Shown here: piece by piece, positions 7,836 through 17,274 of the stretch | Layout of the letters: each line of letters starts with the position of its first letter | Numbering within the stretch: the first letter of the stretch is position 1 | Origin: CAZWCE01 sp964632505 | GTDB lineage: Bacteria; Planctomycetota; Planctomycetia; Pirellulales; Thermoguttaceae | Direction: 5' to 3' | Assembly: GCA_964632505.1 (NCBI GenBank) | Contig: CAZWCE010000006.1 | Location: forward strand, 213,029 to 277,028 | Length of the DNA stretch: 64,000 nt | Notes under the pieces: generated by a model | What the model was told of the DNA's origin: nothing | Seen by the model: the letters and a program-made list of their open reading frames with translations, nothing else | Databases searched by the model: none | Made by a program: the position numbers and the translations under genes

Positions 7836-9500
7836 ATGCCTGAAGAAAAATCTCCCGCCATTTACCCACGCCTCTGCGTGGCCTACTTCCTGGAATTCGC
7901 GATTTGGGGAAGTTGGGCCATCGCACTGAGTGGATTCGGGCCGAATGTCGTCGGTTTCACTCCTTCGCAAATGGCTTGGCTCTACACCGCCATTCCACTG
8001 GGCGCGATCATCTCGCCGCTGTTCATCGGCCCGATCGCCGACCGCTATTTCGCCGCGCAACGGGTGCTGGGATTTTTGCATCTGATCAGTGGCATCTGCC
8101 TCGCTTTCGGCGGCTGGGCATGCGGGGGTGAGGGAATCGCGGTTTCGACGAAATTCGGTATGTTGATGACCGCGCTTCTGTTGCACGGGATCCTCTTCAT
8201 GCCGACCATCGCTCTGATCAACTCGATCGTCTTCAAGCACCTGCCCAATCCGGATAACGCCCCCCGAGTCTTCGTGTTCGGAACGCTCGGGTGGATCGTC
8301 ATTAATCTTTTGATCGAAGTGGTCTTCGGCGGAATGGGGTCCAACAACTTCTTTTTCGTCGGCGGGGTTTGCGGCATTCTTCTGGGGCTGTATTCCTTCA
8401 CCTTGCCCGACACGCCGCCGTCGGGAAGCGATTCGGGAAGCGCGCTGGGCTTCGATGCCCTGAAACTCCTGAAGGACCCGGCATTTGCCATTTTCGTGCT
8501 CTGCGCGTTTTTGGCCAGTATTCCGGCCTGCGGGTTGCTTTTCGCCGTCATGGGCGACCTTCTGCAACAGCGCGGATATCCCGCTCCGCTCGCTTTGGGA
8601 ACGCTCAATCAGGTTTCGGAACTCTTCTTCATGGCGATGCTTCCGTTCTTCGTGAAGAGCTTCGGATTGAAGCGTGTTCTCGGCATCGGAATGCTTGCCT
8701 GGGGCATTCGTTATCTTTTCTTCGCACAGTCCCCGTTCGCCTTCGCGATCATCGCCCTGCTCCTGCACGGCTTCTGCTACAGCTTCCTGTACGTGGGAGC
8801 CTACATGTACGGTGATAAGAAGGCTCCGCCGGAATTGAAGGCGAGTGTCCAGAGTCTTTTGGCATTCCTACTCTTAGGCGTCGGGCAGGTGGCCGGAGCG
8901 CAGCTCTCGGGAATCTTGAAGAACGCTTATCCTCCAAGAATTTCGACCATGGATGTGGCCGCGGAAGAAACAAAAATGGCCTTGCCGAAATGGGATGATC
9001 CCAATCCCGGCGCATGGCGATATCTCGATTTTTCCGGCACGGTGAAAGCGTTTCTCGGAGAAGAAGTGCCGCCGCCGCAGCACCTGGGGGTGGATGTCGA
9101 TGAAAATCAGGACAACGTGATCACTCTGGAAGAGATCCGGCAGATCCCCGAGGAGGGAATCACTTACGGCGAAGTGACGTACACCTCCGATGATTTGGAA
9201 CGGATTTTCCGTGAAATCGTTGCCTTGCAGAGCGAGGAGGATTTGGAGCCGAGCGAGATTCCCGCCGAGGAAGTCGAACTGACGCGCCAGCAGTGGCTCG
9301 AAGCGAAAGCCTACGGATGGGACATGATCTTCTACATTCCGGCGGCGTTCGTGTTCATCATTTCCGGGTTCTTCTTCGCCTTCGGCAGGGATCCGGCGAA
9401 GGAAGAGGATCCGACCGTCCACCCGGAAGAGATCGACGGCGATACGTCCGGCAGCGATTCCGACGGCGCGACCGGTGGAGAGGAAGCGTCCCGGCAGTAG
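7836..9500 (+). CDS. MFS transporter, nucleoside:H+ symporter (NupG-like) family, with EF-hand loop
   Basis: 554 residues with about twelve hydrophobic helices. The opening (YFLEFAIWGSW, then GFTPSQMAWLY) and the IGPIADRYF loop match the NupG/NHS branch of the major facilitator family. In planctomycetes these transporters often sit with sugar genes, as here, so a sugar or nucleoside substrate are both possible. Unusual feature: between the last two helices is a soluble insertion of about 120 residues (roughly 370-490) containing a canonical EF-hand loop at 422-433 (DENQDNVITLEE). The C-terminal tail after the last helix is acidic (EE/D-rich). A GGAG site (ACAGGAG) precedes the ATG. Confidence 0.85.
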   Translation: MPEEKSPAIYPRLCVAYFLEFAIWGSWAIALSGFGPNVVGFTPSQMAWLYTAIPLGAIISPLFIGPIADRYFAAQRVLGFLHLISGICLAFGGWACGGEGIAVSTKFGMLMTALLLHGILFMPTIALINSIVFKHLPNPDNAPRVFVFGTLGWIVINLLIEVVFGGMGSNNFFFVGGVCGILLGLYSFTLPDTPPSGSDSGSALGFDALKLLKDPAFAIFVLCAFLASIPACGLLFAVMGDLLQQRGYPAPLALGTLNQVSELFFMAMLPFFVKSFGLKRVLGIGMLAWGIRYLFFAQSPFAFAIIALLLHGFCYSFLYVGAYMYGDKKAPPELKASVQSLLAFLLLGVGQVAGAQLSGILKNAYPPRISTMDVAAEETKMALPKWDDPNPGAWRYLDFSGTVKAFLGEEVPPPQHLGVDVDENQDNVITLEEIRQIPEEGITYGEVTYTSDDLERIFREIVALQSEEDLEPSEIPAEEVELTRQQWLEAKAYGWDMIFYIPAAFVFIISGFFFAFGRDPAKEEDPTVHPEEIDGDTSGSDSDGATGGEEASRQ

Positions 9501-9661
9501 GGCCCTTCTCTTTTCCCGTGTTTTGCTAGAATGGAAGGTGCGGCGTGGAAACGTCCTGTCGAGCTTCGGCCCGGACGGGGCGCGACACGCCGCGACCTCC
9601 GTTCCGCTTCGGAACCCCATACTCAAAACACGTTCTCAGACCAAGAAGAGGTGATCGATCG

Positions 9662-10423
9662 ATGGATCTTCATTTGAAGGATCAAGTAGTCCTGGTCACC
9701 GGCGCGGCTTCGGGATTGGGTAAGACCATCGCCTTGATGCTGGCCGAAGAAGGGGCCAAGGTCGGGGTGAACTACCGGAGCCGCAAGGACCAGGCAGACG
9801 ACGTGGTGCGGGAAATCAAGGAGACATTCGGAACCGAGGCGGTCGCCGTGTACGCCGATGTGTCGATCGAGAACGACGTCCTCGCGATGTTCGATGAGAC
9901 CGAGAAGGCTCTCGGGCCGATCGATGCGCTGGTGAACAACGCGGCTTATTGCCCGAATCCTCCCTGCGTGGAGCTTTCGGCACAGGAGTTCGACCGGGGC
10001 ATCAACGCGAATCTCCGCGGCACGTTTCTAACCTGCCGGGAGCTTTGTCGGCGTCTTCTCGCGCGTCAGGCACCGGGACGCATCTGCAACGTCTCCTCCC
10101 AGGCGGCGTTTCGGGGCTCGAACTCCGGGAAGACGGCTTACGACGCCTCGAAAGCGGGCGTGGTCGGATTCACGCGTTCGCTCTCCAAGGAGATGGCCCC
10201 GCATCAGGTGAACGTCAACGCCGTGGCGCCGGGATTGATGTATACCGACATCATCGCGGAACAGATCGACAAGAACCCGGAAGCCTACAACAAGCGGGTT
10301 CCCCTGAACCGCATCGGCCGAACCGAGGAGATCGCGGCGGTCTGCGTCTTGCTCTGCTCCGATCGGGCCAGTTACATGTCGGGTGCGACCGTCGATGTCA
10401 GCGGCGGCCTCGCGCTTCACTGA
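9662..10423 (+). CDS. Short-chain dehydrogenase/reductase, classical SDR
   Basis: 253 residues. The NAD(P) motif TGAASGLG is at 13-20, the NNAA motif at 92-95, catalytic Ser near 145 and the YDASK pair Tyr160/Lys164. It resembles FabG-type and sugar-alcohol SDRs. Cytoplasmic. Placed between a transporter and an isomerase/kinase pair, it most likely oxidises or reduces a pentose, sugar alcohol or aldonate (inference). The frame is open back to 9545, but the ATG at 9662 follows AAGAGGTGA and starts the fold directly. Confidence 0.9.
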   Translation: MDLHLKDQVVLVTGAASGLGKTIALMLAEEGAKVGVNYRSRKDQADDVVREIKETFGTEAVAVYADVSIENDVLAMFDETEKALGPIDALVNNAAYCPNPPCVELSAQEFDRGINANLRGTFLTCRELCRRLLARQAPGRICNVSSQAAFRGSNSGKTAYDASKAGVVGFTRSLSKEMAPHQVNVNAVAPGLMYTDIIAEQIDKNPEAYNKRVPLNRIGRTEEIAAVCVLLCSDRASYMSGATVDVSGGLALH

Positions 10424-10490
10424 TTCCCACTTGGAGGATAACTTTTTTCGTGATCTCATTTTCCGGAACCATAAAAAAGGAGAGCATCAA

Positions 10491-11189
10491 ATGACCAACA
10501 TTTCCAGACGTCATCTCATGAAGGCTTCGGCCGGAACGCTCGCGGGAGCCACGGCTCTGGGACTGGGCAATCTCGCCACCGCGGTCGAAAAGAAAGGCCT
10601 CAATTTAAGCAACGATTTCTTTTACGATGCCGACGGCAAGTTCGATGTCGAAAAAGGCAAAGACGGCATCCTCAAACTCTGCGATTACTTCGGCTACCCT
10701 GTCTTCGATGGTTTCCGCGAAGGTCTCTGGGTTTCCGATTACAACACCGGCCAGTTCACCAAGCTCGGGCTGGCCGCGTACATGTTCATGAATAATGTCA
10801 AGGGCGAATACAGTTACATGCTGATGGACCTGTTTCTGATGCCCAATCAGATGTTGCCCGAGCACTGGCATCTCACCCCGGAGGAGGGGGCGGCCAAGAA
10901 TGAAGGTTGGCTCATCCGCTGGGGGCAGAGCAACGTGGTGGGAGTCGGTGAGGCGAATTTGCCCGACTACATTGAAATCCCCAAAATCCACATGAGCGGG
11001 ACGGTGACGACGTACCACAACACTGTGGCGAATCCCGGCGATTTCGTCCCGCTGGCGAAGGTCGGCTCCCGTCACTGGCAGTACGCCGGCCCCGAGGGGG
11101 CGATCATCACCGAAGTGGCCAACGCCCACGACGATCCTTCCGTCCGCCACAGTGATCCGGAACTGAATAAGTACTTCCTCGGCGGTTGA
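10491..11189 (+). CDS. Tat-exported cupin, D-lyxose isomerase-like
   Basis: 232 residues. The N-terminus has a twin-arginine motif SRRHLMK followed by a mild hydrophobic stretch, indicating Tat export. The body is a cupin: EHWHLTP supplies His125 and His127, with further candidates Glu131/132 and His195, and overall resembles D-lyxose ketol-isomerases. These interconvert aldo- and ketopentoses with a divalent metal. An exported isomerase is odd because the kinase that follows is cytoplasmic. AAGGAGAG lies 8 bases upstream of the ATG. Family assignment is moderate; it could be a sugar-binding cupin without isomerase activity. Confidence 0.65.
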   Translation: MTNISRRHLMKASAGTLAGATALGLGNLATAVEKKGLNLSNDFFYDADGKFDVEKGKDGILKLCDYFGYPVFDGFREGLWVSDYNTGQFTKLGLAAYMFMNNVKGEYSYMLMDLFLMPNQMLPEHWHLTPEEGAAKNEGWLIRWGQSNVVGVGEANLPDYIEIPKIHMSGTVTTYHNTVANPGDFVPLAKVGSRHWQYAGPEGAIITEVANAHDDPSVRHSDPELNKYFLGG

Positions 11190-11391
11190 GGTTCCGTTTC
11201 TCCCGCCGGAGTGCATCGTTCCGATCGCCTTTTCGGCGGGAATCGGGGACGAATCTTCAAAGGAACACGTTGGGGGAAGACCGCCCGAGAGGTTGCGTTC
11301 TTCCCTCTTTTTTTGGGGCGGCATCTCTCCGGAGAGAGGGAGACCGCGTCCCGAATCGGGATAGATCCACAACAATCGAAGGAGGTGGATG

Positions 11392-12915
11392 ATGGCGAAA
11401 TACCTGCTGGGAGTGGACGGCGGCTCGACGATGGTCAAGGCGGCCCTTTTCGATACCCAGGGGACCGAAGTGGCGGTGCATTCCCGGGAAGTGGCTCATA
11501 TCTACGAGCATCCCGGATGGACGGAAAACGACATGCAAGCGCTCTGGGAGAGTGTCGGGGCGGTCATTCGAGAGACGATTTCCGAGTCGGGGATCGATCC
11601 GGCGGAGATCGTCTGCGTCACCTGCACCGGGCACGGTAATGGTCTGTACCTGATCGACGCCGAAGGCCGTCCGGTTCGCAACGGCATCATCTCCTCCGAT
11701 GCCCGGGCGCGGGAGTACATCGAAACGTGGGACCGCGAAAATATTCTCGAGAAACTCCTCCCGAAGACGATGCAGGGGATCTGGCCTGGGCAGCCGAACG
11801 CCTTGCTGCGCTGGCTGATGGATCACGAGCCGGAGGTGATCGAGAAGACCCGGTGGATGTTCATGTGCAAGGATTACCTCCGATTCATGCTCACCGGCAA
11901 ACCGCTGATGGAGCGGACCGACATGTCGGGGACCAGTTTGATCAACGTTGGGACCGGCGAGTACGACGACGAGATTCTCGCGGCCTGGGGGCTTTCCGAT
12001 TTGAAGCGGATCATGCCGCCTCTGGTGCATTCCGGAGAGATTTGCGGCGAGGTGACCTCCGAAGCGGCCGCCGCGACCGGGCTGGCCGAGGGGACTCCGG
12101 TCGCCGGGGGGATGTTCGATATCGACGCCTGCGGATTGGCCGTCGGCATGACCAACGAAACGCAGCTTTGCATGATCGCCGGCACCTGGGGGAACAATCA
12201 GTACATTACCCGGGAGCCGGTCGTCAGTCCCGAAGTCTTCATGACCAGTTGTTATAGTATTCCCGGCTATTACCTCATTCTCGAGGGGAGCCCGACCTCG
12301 GCGAGCAATCTCCAGTGGCTGGTCAGCCGGTTCTTCGAGGCCGAGAAGCAACTGCTCGAACAGCGTGAATCCGGTGGGAGTGTCTTCGATATCTGCAACG
12401 ACGAGGTGCGGCAGACGAAAGCCGAAGACACGGGGATCATTTTTCTGCCCTACCTCTTCGGTTCGCCGGTGAGCTTGGATGCCAAGGGGTGTCTCTTCGG
12501 CCTTGATGGCCGACATTCACGCGGGCATGTGCTTCGGGCGATGTATGAAGGGATCGTGTTCGGGCACTACTGGCATATCGAGAAGCTTCTCCTGTTCCGC
12601 AACATGCCGGCGACGATTCGCCTGACCGGCGGAGCGGTCAAGAGCGAGGTCTGGTCCCAGATGTTCGCCGATATCTTCCAGACGACCGTCGAGATTCCCG
12701 CCGGCACCGAGTTGGGAGCTCTGGGAGCCTGCATCTGCGGGGCGGTGGCAGGAGGCGTCTACGAAGATTTCGAAAAAGCATGCGAGGCGATGGTCCGCAT
12801 CGACCGTGTCTATCAGCCGAATCCGCATGAGGGCGAGATCTATCGGAAGAAGTATGCCCGATACAAGAAGCTGCTGGAAGTTTTCCAGCCGGTCTGGTCG
12901 GAATTGGCCTGGTAA
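11392..12915 (+). CDS. lyxK: FGGY-family carbohydrate kinase, L-xylulose kinase (LyxK)-like
   Basis: 507 residues. The phosphate-binding DGGSTMVKAALFD motif opens the protein, and segments such as PPLVHSGEICGEVT, LAEGTPVAGGMFDI and LTGGAVKSEVW match FGGY kinases; by memory the middle is closest to E. coli LyxK, which phosphorylates L-xylulose. Asp and Gly-rich ATP site GGMFDIDACG is present. Two tandem ATGs occur (11389 and 11392); GGAGG at 11381-11385 favours the second. It closes the sugar gene run and is followed by a bidirectional terminator. Substrate specificity among ketopentoses is inferred. Confidence 0.8.
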   Translation: MAKYLLGVDGGSTMVKAALFDTQGTEVAVHSREVAHIYEHPGWTENDMQALWESVGAVIRETISESGIDPAEIVCVTCTGHGNGLYLIDAEGRPVRNGIISSDARAREYIETWDRENILEKLLPKTMQGIWPGQPNALLRWLMDHEPEVIEKTRWMFMCKDYLRFMLTGKPLMERTDMSGTSLINVGTGEYDDEILAAWGLSDLKRIMPPLVHSGEICGEVTSEAAAATGLAEGTPVAGGMFDIDACGLAVGMTNETQLCMIAGTWGNNQYITREPVVSPEVFMTSCYSIPGYYLILEGSPTSASNLQWLVSRFFEAEKQLLEQRESGGSVFDICNDEVRQTKAEDTGIIFLPYLFGSPVSLDAKGCLFGLDGRHSRGHVLRAMYEGIVFGHYWHIEKLLLFRNMPATIRLTGGAVKSEVWSQMFADIFQTTVEIPAGTELGALGACICGAVAGGVYEDFEKACEAMVRIDRVYQPNPHEGEIYRKKYARYKKLLEVFQPVWSELAW

Positions 12916-12939
12916 AGAGCCTGATCCATTCGAGCTGAG

Positions 12940-12982
12940 AAAAAAGAGGCGGTCCTGCCAAGAGGCGGTGGGATCGCCTTTT
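12940..12982. terminator. Bidirectional intrinsic terminator between kinase and gatB
   Basis: AGGCGGTCC (12947-12955) pairs with GGATCGCCT (12971-12979), nine pairs including one G-T. A run of T follows on the plus strand (12979-12982) and A6 precedes on the left (12940-12945), giving a T run for minus-strand transcripts too. Confidence 0.65.
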
Positions 12983-13005
12983 CTGATACGATCCGGTTGG
13001 AAAGA

Positions 13006-14526
13006 TCAGCCGGTTTCGATCAGCTTCAGACAGAGTTGCCGCACCTCGTTCGGATTGACGTTGGGGTTGACCTGCTTCGCCTTGCCGATCAGGGAGCCGA
13101 CCGCCTTGACCTTGCCGTTTTTCACATCCTCGACGACGTTCGGGTTCTCTTGGAGCAATTGTCGGCAGATCGCCTCCAGTTCGCCGGTGTCGACGCCCTC
13201 GATTCCGAGATCTTTCATCGTCTCGGCGACCGTCTTTCCGGACTCGAGCATCGCGTCGAACACGTCTCGTGCCCGGGGACGAGGCACTTCGCCGCCCTTG
13301 ATTTTTTTGATCAATTCCCCGAGCGACTCCGGTAAAATGAAGAATTCGTCGATTTCCATCTCTTTCTCGTTGAGCACGCGAAGGACATCCTGCTGGATCC
13401 AGTTCGAGGCCTGCTTGGCATCCCCACAGCTCTTCTGCAGGGCGAAGAAATAGTCGGTCACGCCCCGGCCGCGACCAACGAGCACCTCGGCGTCGTAGGC
13501 CGTGAGTTGGTGTTCCTCTTGCAATCGACGACGAAGATCGGCGGGCAGTTCAGGTAGTTCATCGCGGATCCGGTCGATTTCTTCTTGGGCGAGGATGACC
13601 GGCACCAAATCGGGTTCGGGGAAGTAGCGGTAATCGCTTGATTCCTCTTTCGAACGCATGCATCGGGTGATTTGGGCGTTTTCGTCCCAGAGCCATGTCT
13701 GCTTGGTGCTGCCGGAGAAGAGGCGGGAGGTGTCGGTTTCCCGACCGCTCTCGAGCTGTTCCAGGAAGTCTTCGTACTGTCGATGGGCTTCGTATTCCAT
13801 CGCGCGGCGGACGGCGCGGAAGCTGTTGAGGTTCTTCACTTCCACGATGGGCGTGACGAAGATCTCCTTTAGATTGTTTTCGGCGGTCGGCTCGATGTGC
13901 AGATTGATGTTCGCGTCGACCCGGAGGCTCCCTTCCTGCATGTTGCAATCGGAGACGCCGATGTACTGCAAGAGGAGTTTCAGCTCGGTGAGATAGTTGT
14001 AGGCTTCCTCAGGAGAATTCATGTCGGGATGGCTGACGATCTCCAGCAGCGGCACGCCGGTGCGGTTCAAGTCGATCCGGCTATCGGCGGTATGGGCCTT
14101 TTCGTCGTGCAGGCTCTTTCCGGCGTCTTCCTCGAGATGGGCGCGAATGATGCCGATCTTTTTCGTCTCCCGGCCCTCTTCGTCGAGCGGGATGGACAGA
14201 TAACCCTCCCGACTCAACGGCAGATCGTACTGACTGATCTGGTAGCCTTTGGGAAGATCCGGGTAGTAGTAGTTTTTGCGATCCCACTTGGTGAAGTGAG
14301 GGATTTCACAGTTCAAGGCGAGGGCGGTTTTCACGGCGAGGCCGAAGGCGCGGCGGTTCATCACGGGCATCGCACCGGGCATTCCCAAGCAGACCGGGCA
14401 GACCTGCGTGTTCGGCTCGGCCCCGAACGAGGTGCTGCAAGCACAGAAGAGCTTGCTTTCGGTCAGGAGCTGTACATGCGTCTCCAGGCCGATGATGATG
14501 CGGTAAGGACCTTGCGATTCAGCCAT
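13006..14526 (-). CDS. gatB: Aspartyl/glutamyl-tRNA amidotransferase subunit B
   Basis: 506 residues. GatB carries the kinase-like site that activates mischarged Glu-tRNA(Gln) or Asp-tRNA(Asn) for amidation. The opening YRIIIGLETHVQL, the cysteines in CACSTSFG and CPVCLGMPG, and KNYYYPDLPKGYQISQ are family hallmarks; the C-terminal YqeY-like tail is present (NPNVNPNEVRQLCLKLI). The ATG at 14524-14526 begins the family sequence, although the frame is open further upstream. Third gene of gatC-gatA-gatB, 46 bases after gatA. Its presence implies tRNA-dependent Gln and/or Asn formation. Confidence 0.96.
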   Translation of the reverse strand: MAESQGPYRIIIGLETHVQLLTESKLFCACSTSFGAEPNTQVCPVCLGMPGAMPVMNRRAFGLAVKTALALNCEIPHFTKWDRKNYYYPDLPKGYQISQYDLPLSREGYLSIPLDEEGRETKKIGIIRAHLEEDAGKSLHDEKAHTADSRIDLNRTGVPLLEIVSHPDMNSPEEAYNYLTELKLLLQYIGVSDCNMQEGSLRVDANINLHIEPTAENNLKEIFVTPIVEVKNLNSFRAVRRAMEYEAHRQYEDFLEQLESGRETDTSRLFSGSTKQTWLWDENAQITRCMRSKEESSDYRYFPEPDLVPVILAQEEIDRIRDELPELPADLRRRLQEEHQLTAYDAEVLVGRGRGVTDYFFALQKSCGDAKQASNWIQQDVLRVLNEKEMEIDEFFILPESLGELIKKIKGGEVPRPRARDVFDAMLESGKTVAETMKDLGIEGVDTGELEAICRQLLQENPNVVEDVKNGKVKAVGSLIGKAKQVNPNVNPNEVRQLCLKLIETG

Positions 14527-14572
14527 GATGGATTCCGTGATGATGTTCGATGAACGTTGAAACCGGTGCGTT

Positions 14573-16075
14573 TCAGGAGGACGAGGGAGATCGTCGGTGC
14601 CAGTCGGTCTCCTGCTGGAACATATGGGCCGCGCGAAGAAGACGCGATTCCTCAAGGATGGGGGCTTGCAGATGCAGTCCGATAGGAAGTCCGTTCCGGC
14701 TGAATCCACAGGGGAGCGAGAGGGCCGGAATCCCCGCCAAGTTGGTGCTGCATGTGTACAAATCGACAAGATACATCGAGAGTGGGTTGTCGGCTTTCTC
14801 TCCGAGCCGAAAGGCGGGGGTCGGAGTGACCGGTCCCACGACCAGGTCGACCTCGTCGAACGCCCGATCGAAATCTTGACGCAACAGCCGACGGACCTTT
14901 TGGGCTTTCAAATAGTAGGCGTCGTAGTAGCCGGCGCTCAGGGCATAGGTGCCCAGCATGATGCGTCGCTTGACCTCATCACCGAACGCTTCGCTTCGGG
15001 AGCGACGGTAGGTGGTCACCAGCGGACTTTCGTCGTCGGGAATCCGATAGGCATCATCTTCGCCGGGTTCGGCGGCAGTGCGGTGCCCGTAGTGCATGCC
15101 GTCGTACCGGGCCAGATTGCTCGAGGCCTCGCTCGATGCGATGATATAATACGTCGCCACGGCGTATTTGCTGTGCGGAAGTTCGATTTCTCGGACCGTC
15201 GCCCCCAGCGATTCGAAGACCCCGATCGCTTCCCGCACGGCCGTTTCCACCTCCGGATCGAGGCCTTCGCTGAAATGATCGCGGACGATGCCGAGGCGGA
15301 GCGGTTTCAGGGGGGCGGCGACTTCCCGGGTATAATCGGGGACTGCCTGATCGATCGAAGTGGCGTCGTGAGGGTCGTTGCCGGCGAGCACTTCAAGCAA
15401 GAGGGCGGCGTCTTCGGCGGTGCGGCAAATCGGGCCGATCTGGTCGAGACTGCTGGCGAAGGCGATCAATCCGTATCGGCTGACGCGGCCGTAGGTCGGT
15501 TTCATGCCGAGCACTCCGCAGAAGGCGGAAGGCTGGCGGATGGATCCTCCGGTGTCGGTCCCCACGGCCAAGGGAGCCAGTTGCGCCGCCACCGAGGCGG
15601 CGGCTCCGCCGCTGGATCCGCCGGGAATGCAATCCGGGTTCCAGGGATTACGGGTCGGTTGAAAGGCCGACTTTTCCGTCGATCCCCCCATCGCGAATTC
15701 GTCCATGTTGGTCCGTCCGAGAATGACGGCGTCGGCATCCTTGAGTTTCTTGATCACCGTCGCGTCGTAGGGGGCTTCGAACCGTTCGAGCATCTTCGAG
15801 GCGCAGGTCGTCGTTTCCCCCTGCGTGGCGAGGATATCCTTTACCGAAAGGGGCAGACCGGCCAGTCGCCCGAGCGGTTTGTCGGAGGCGCGTTTTTCAT
15901 CGATCCGCCGGGCCGTTTCCAGGGACGTCTCCTTGCACACCTTCAGGTAGGCGCCGATCCGGTCGTCCTCCGAAGCGATGCGCTCCAGATACGCTTCGGT
16001 CGCTTCGGTGGAAGTGATTTCGCCCCGGCTCATCAGGTCAAGCAACTCGGTGGCCGTCAATTCGTGAATGGACAT
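14573..16075 (-). CDS. gatA: Aspartyl/glutamyl-tRNA amidotransferase subunit A
   Basis: 500 residues, an amidase-signature enzyme that releases ammonia from glutamine for GatB. The Ser-cisSer-Lys triad is visible: Lys in LPLSVKDI, the GGSSGGAAASVAA loop and the TGGSIRQPSAF nucleophile region. The start chosen is the ATG at 16073-16075, giving MSIHELTA, the normal family N-terminus; an open extension to 16228 has no family resemblance. Follows gatC by about 107 bases. Confidence 0.96.
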   Translation of the reverse strand: MSIHELTATELLDLMSRGEITSTEATEAYLERIASEDDRIGAYLKVCKETSLETARRIDEKRASDKPLGRLAGLPLSVKDILATQGETTTCASKMLERFEAPYDATVIKKLKDADAVILGRTNMDEFAMGGSTEKSAFQPTRNPWNPDCIPGGSSGGAAASVAAQLAPLAVGTDTGGSIRQPSAFCGVLGMKPTYGRVSRYGLIAFASSLDQIGPICRTAEDAALLLEVLAGNDPHDATSIDQAVPDYTREVAAPLKPLRLGIVRDHFSEGLDPEVETAVREAIGVFESLGATVREIELPHSKYAVATYYIIASSEASSNLARYDGMHYGHRTAAEPGEDDAYRIPDDESPLVTTYRRSRSEAFGDEVKRRIMLGTYALSAGYYDAYYLKAQKVRRLLRQDFDRAFDEVDLVVGPVTPTPAFRLGEKADNPLSMYLVDLYTCSTNLAGIPALSLPCGFSRNGLPIGLHLQAPILEESRLLRAAHMFQQETDWHRRSPSSS

Positions 16076-16182
16076 GGGGACTCGCAAGGGAAAGAAGGGA
16101 AGCCGGAAGTCGGGAAAGTTGAAATCGCCGAATAGGGGCGGCATCCGACGATCGCGGATCGTCATGGCCGAGCTACGGGAAT

Positions 16183-16485
16183 TCAGGCATCTCCGCCACC
16201 GGTCAGTACCGCCGGTACGAGGAAACATTCCTGGTCGCGTTTGGGGGCATTGGCCAGAGCGGCGTCGCGGGGGAGACTTTCGGAGCGTCGGTCGTCGCGA
16301 AAGACGTTGCTGGAGTCGATCGCATGCGCCATCGGCTCGATCCCGGTGGTATCGACTTCCTCGAGCAGTTCGATATATTCCAGGATACTGCCCAGTTCAC
16401 CGGTCATTTTTGCGAGCTCTGGTTCGGTGAACAGAAGCCTCGCCAGCAGCGCGATGCTTTCGACCTCATTTCGTTGAATCGACAT
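16183..16485 (-). CDS. gatC: Aspartyl/glutamyl-tRNA amidotransferase subunit C
   Basis: 100 residues, normal for GatC, which stabilises the GatA-GatB complex. The typical helical opening (EVESIALLARLLFTEPEL), ILEYIELLEEVDTTGIEPMAH and the DDRRSESLPRDAAL segment are all there. First gene of the gatCAB run. Confidence 0.93.
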   Translation of the reverse strand: MSIQRNEVESIALLARLLFTEPELAKMTGELGSILEYIELLEEVDTTGIEPMAHAIDSSNVFRDDRRSESLPRDAALANAPKRDQECFLVPAVLTGGGDA

Positions 16486-16642
16486 GGCGAACTCTTAACT
16501 CAGGGTCTGCTGAAGATCAGAAAAAGTGGATTGGGAATCGGGAGTGCGACTTGTGCTGGAGATCGGTCATGCCATATCCTTTCGCAAGAACGACGATCTC
16601 GAACGCTCCACCCAAACCGCACATCTGCGACTTCAGGCTCTT

Positions 16643-16939
16643 TCACTTTTTCTTCTTGCCGCCACCCATGGCCGCCTCGACCGGATTCAAATTGAACGGT
16701 TCGCTGCGCACCTTTCGTGTCACGGCACCGCTGCGCAAGCAACGAGTGCAGACTTTGACCGTCTTATTCGCCCCGTTTTCCATGGTCACGCGGACCTTTT
16801 GAAGATTGGGGCGAAACTGCCGGCGTGTGATGCCCGTTACCTTGGTTCCGACGCCACCGAGATATTTCGCTTTTCCTCGATGGGTGACCTTGTTGCCCAT
16901 TTGAGGGCCTTTTCCGCAAATTTCACATGCTCGAGCCAT
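16643..16939 (-). CDS. rpmB: 50S ribosomal protein L28
   Basis: 98 residues. Contains both zinc-ligand pairs of the C+ form of L28, Cys5/Cys8 (CEIC) and Cys64/Cys67 (CTRC), plus the RRQFRPNLQKVRV core. The C-terminus ends in a Gly-Lys tail longer than usual. ATG at 16937-16939 follows GAGGAGAAG on the minus strand. Confidence 0.95.
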   Translation of the reverse strand: MARACEICGKGPQMGNKVTHRGKAKYLGGVGTKVTGITRRQFRPNLQKVRVTMENGANKTVKVCTRCLRSGAVTRKVRSEPFNLNPVEAAMGGGKKKK

Positions 16940-17274
16940 AATCTTCTTCTCCTCGCACGAAGAAATCGAATTCTGCTATCTCGTCTTCATCCCCTCCTTA
17001 CGGCATCGATGGGGCCGGGCATGGTTCGCAAGCAGGCGAATGCGATCGATGGCCGCTCAAGCGGAAGTGTAGACTGGTTGGATGAAAGAGCTTAGTATAC
17101 TCGATTTCTTTCCTGAAGCAACCCCCGCGGAACCCCCCTGGATACGTTTTCCCCATATTCAAAGGACGCGTTCGAAATCGAAAGAGCGTTTGGCGACGGG
17201 TTGCGGGAAGACCTCCTTCAATGGTATAATGGGAAAGTTTTTACTCCTCCCACCCCCCGTGAGCAAGGTGACTG
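16940..17274. other. Divergent intergenic region, rpmB / secreted unknown
   Basis: About 335 bases without a supported gene. It must hold the rpmB promoter (minus) and one for the plus-strand gene at 17275. A TATAAT at 17225-17230 is the only clear box. Confidence 0.4.
17200..17230 (+). promoter_or_regulatory. Candidate promoter for the secreted unknown at 17275
   Basis: TTGCGG (17200-17205) and a perfect TATAAT (17225-17230) with a longish 19-base spacer; predicted transcript start about 40 bases before the gene. Confidence 0.35.
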
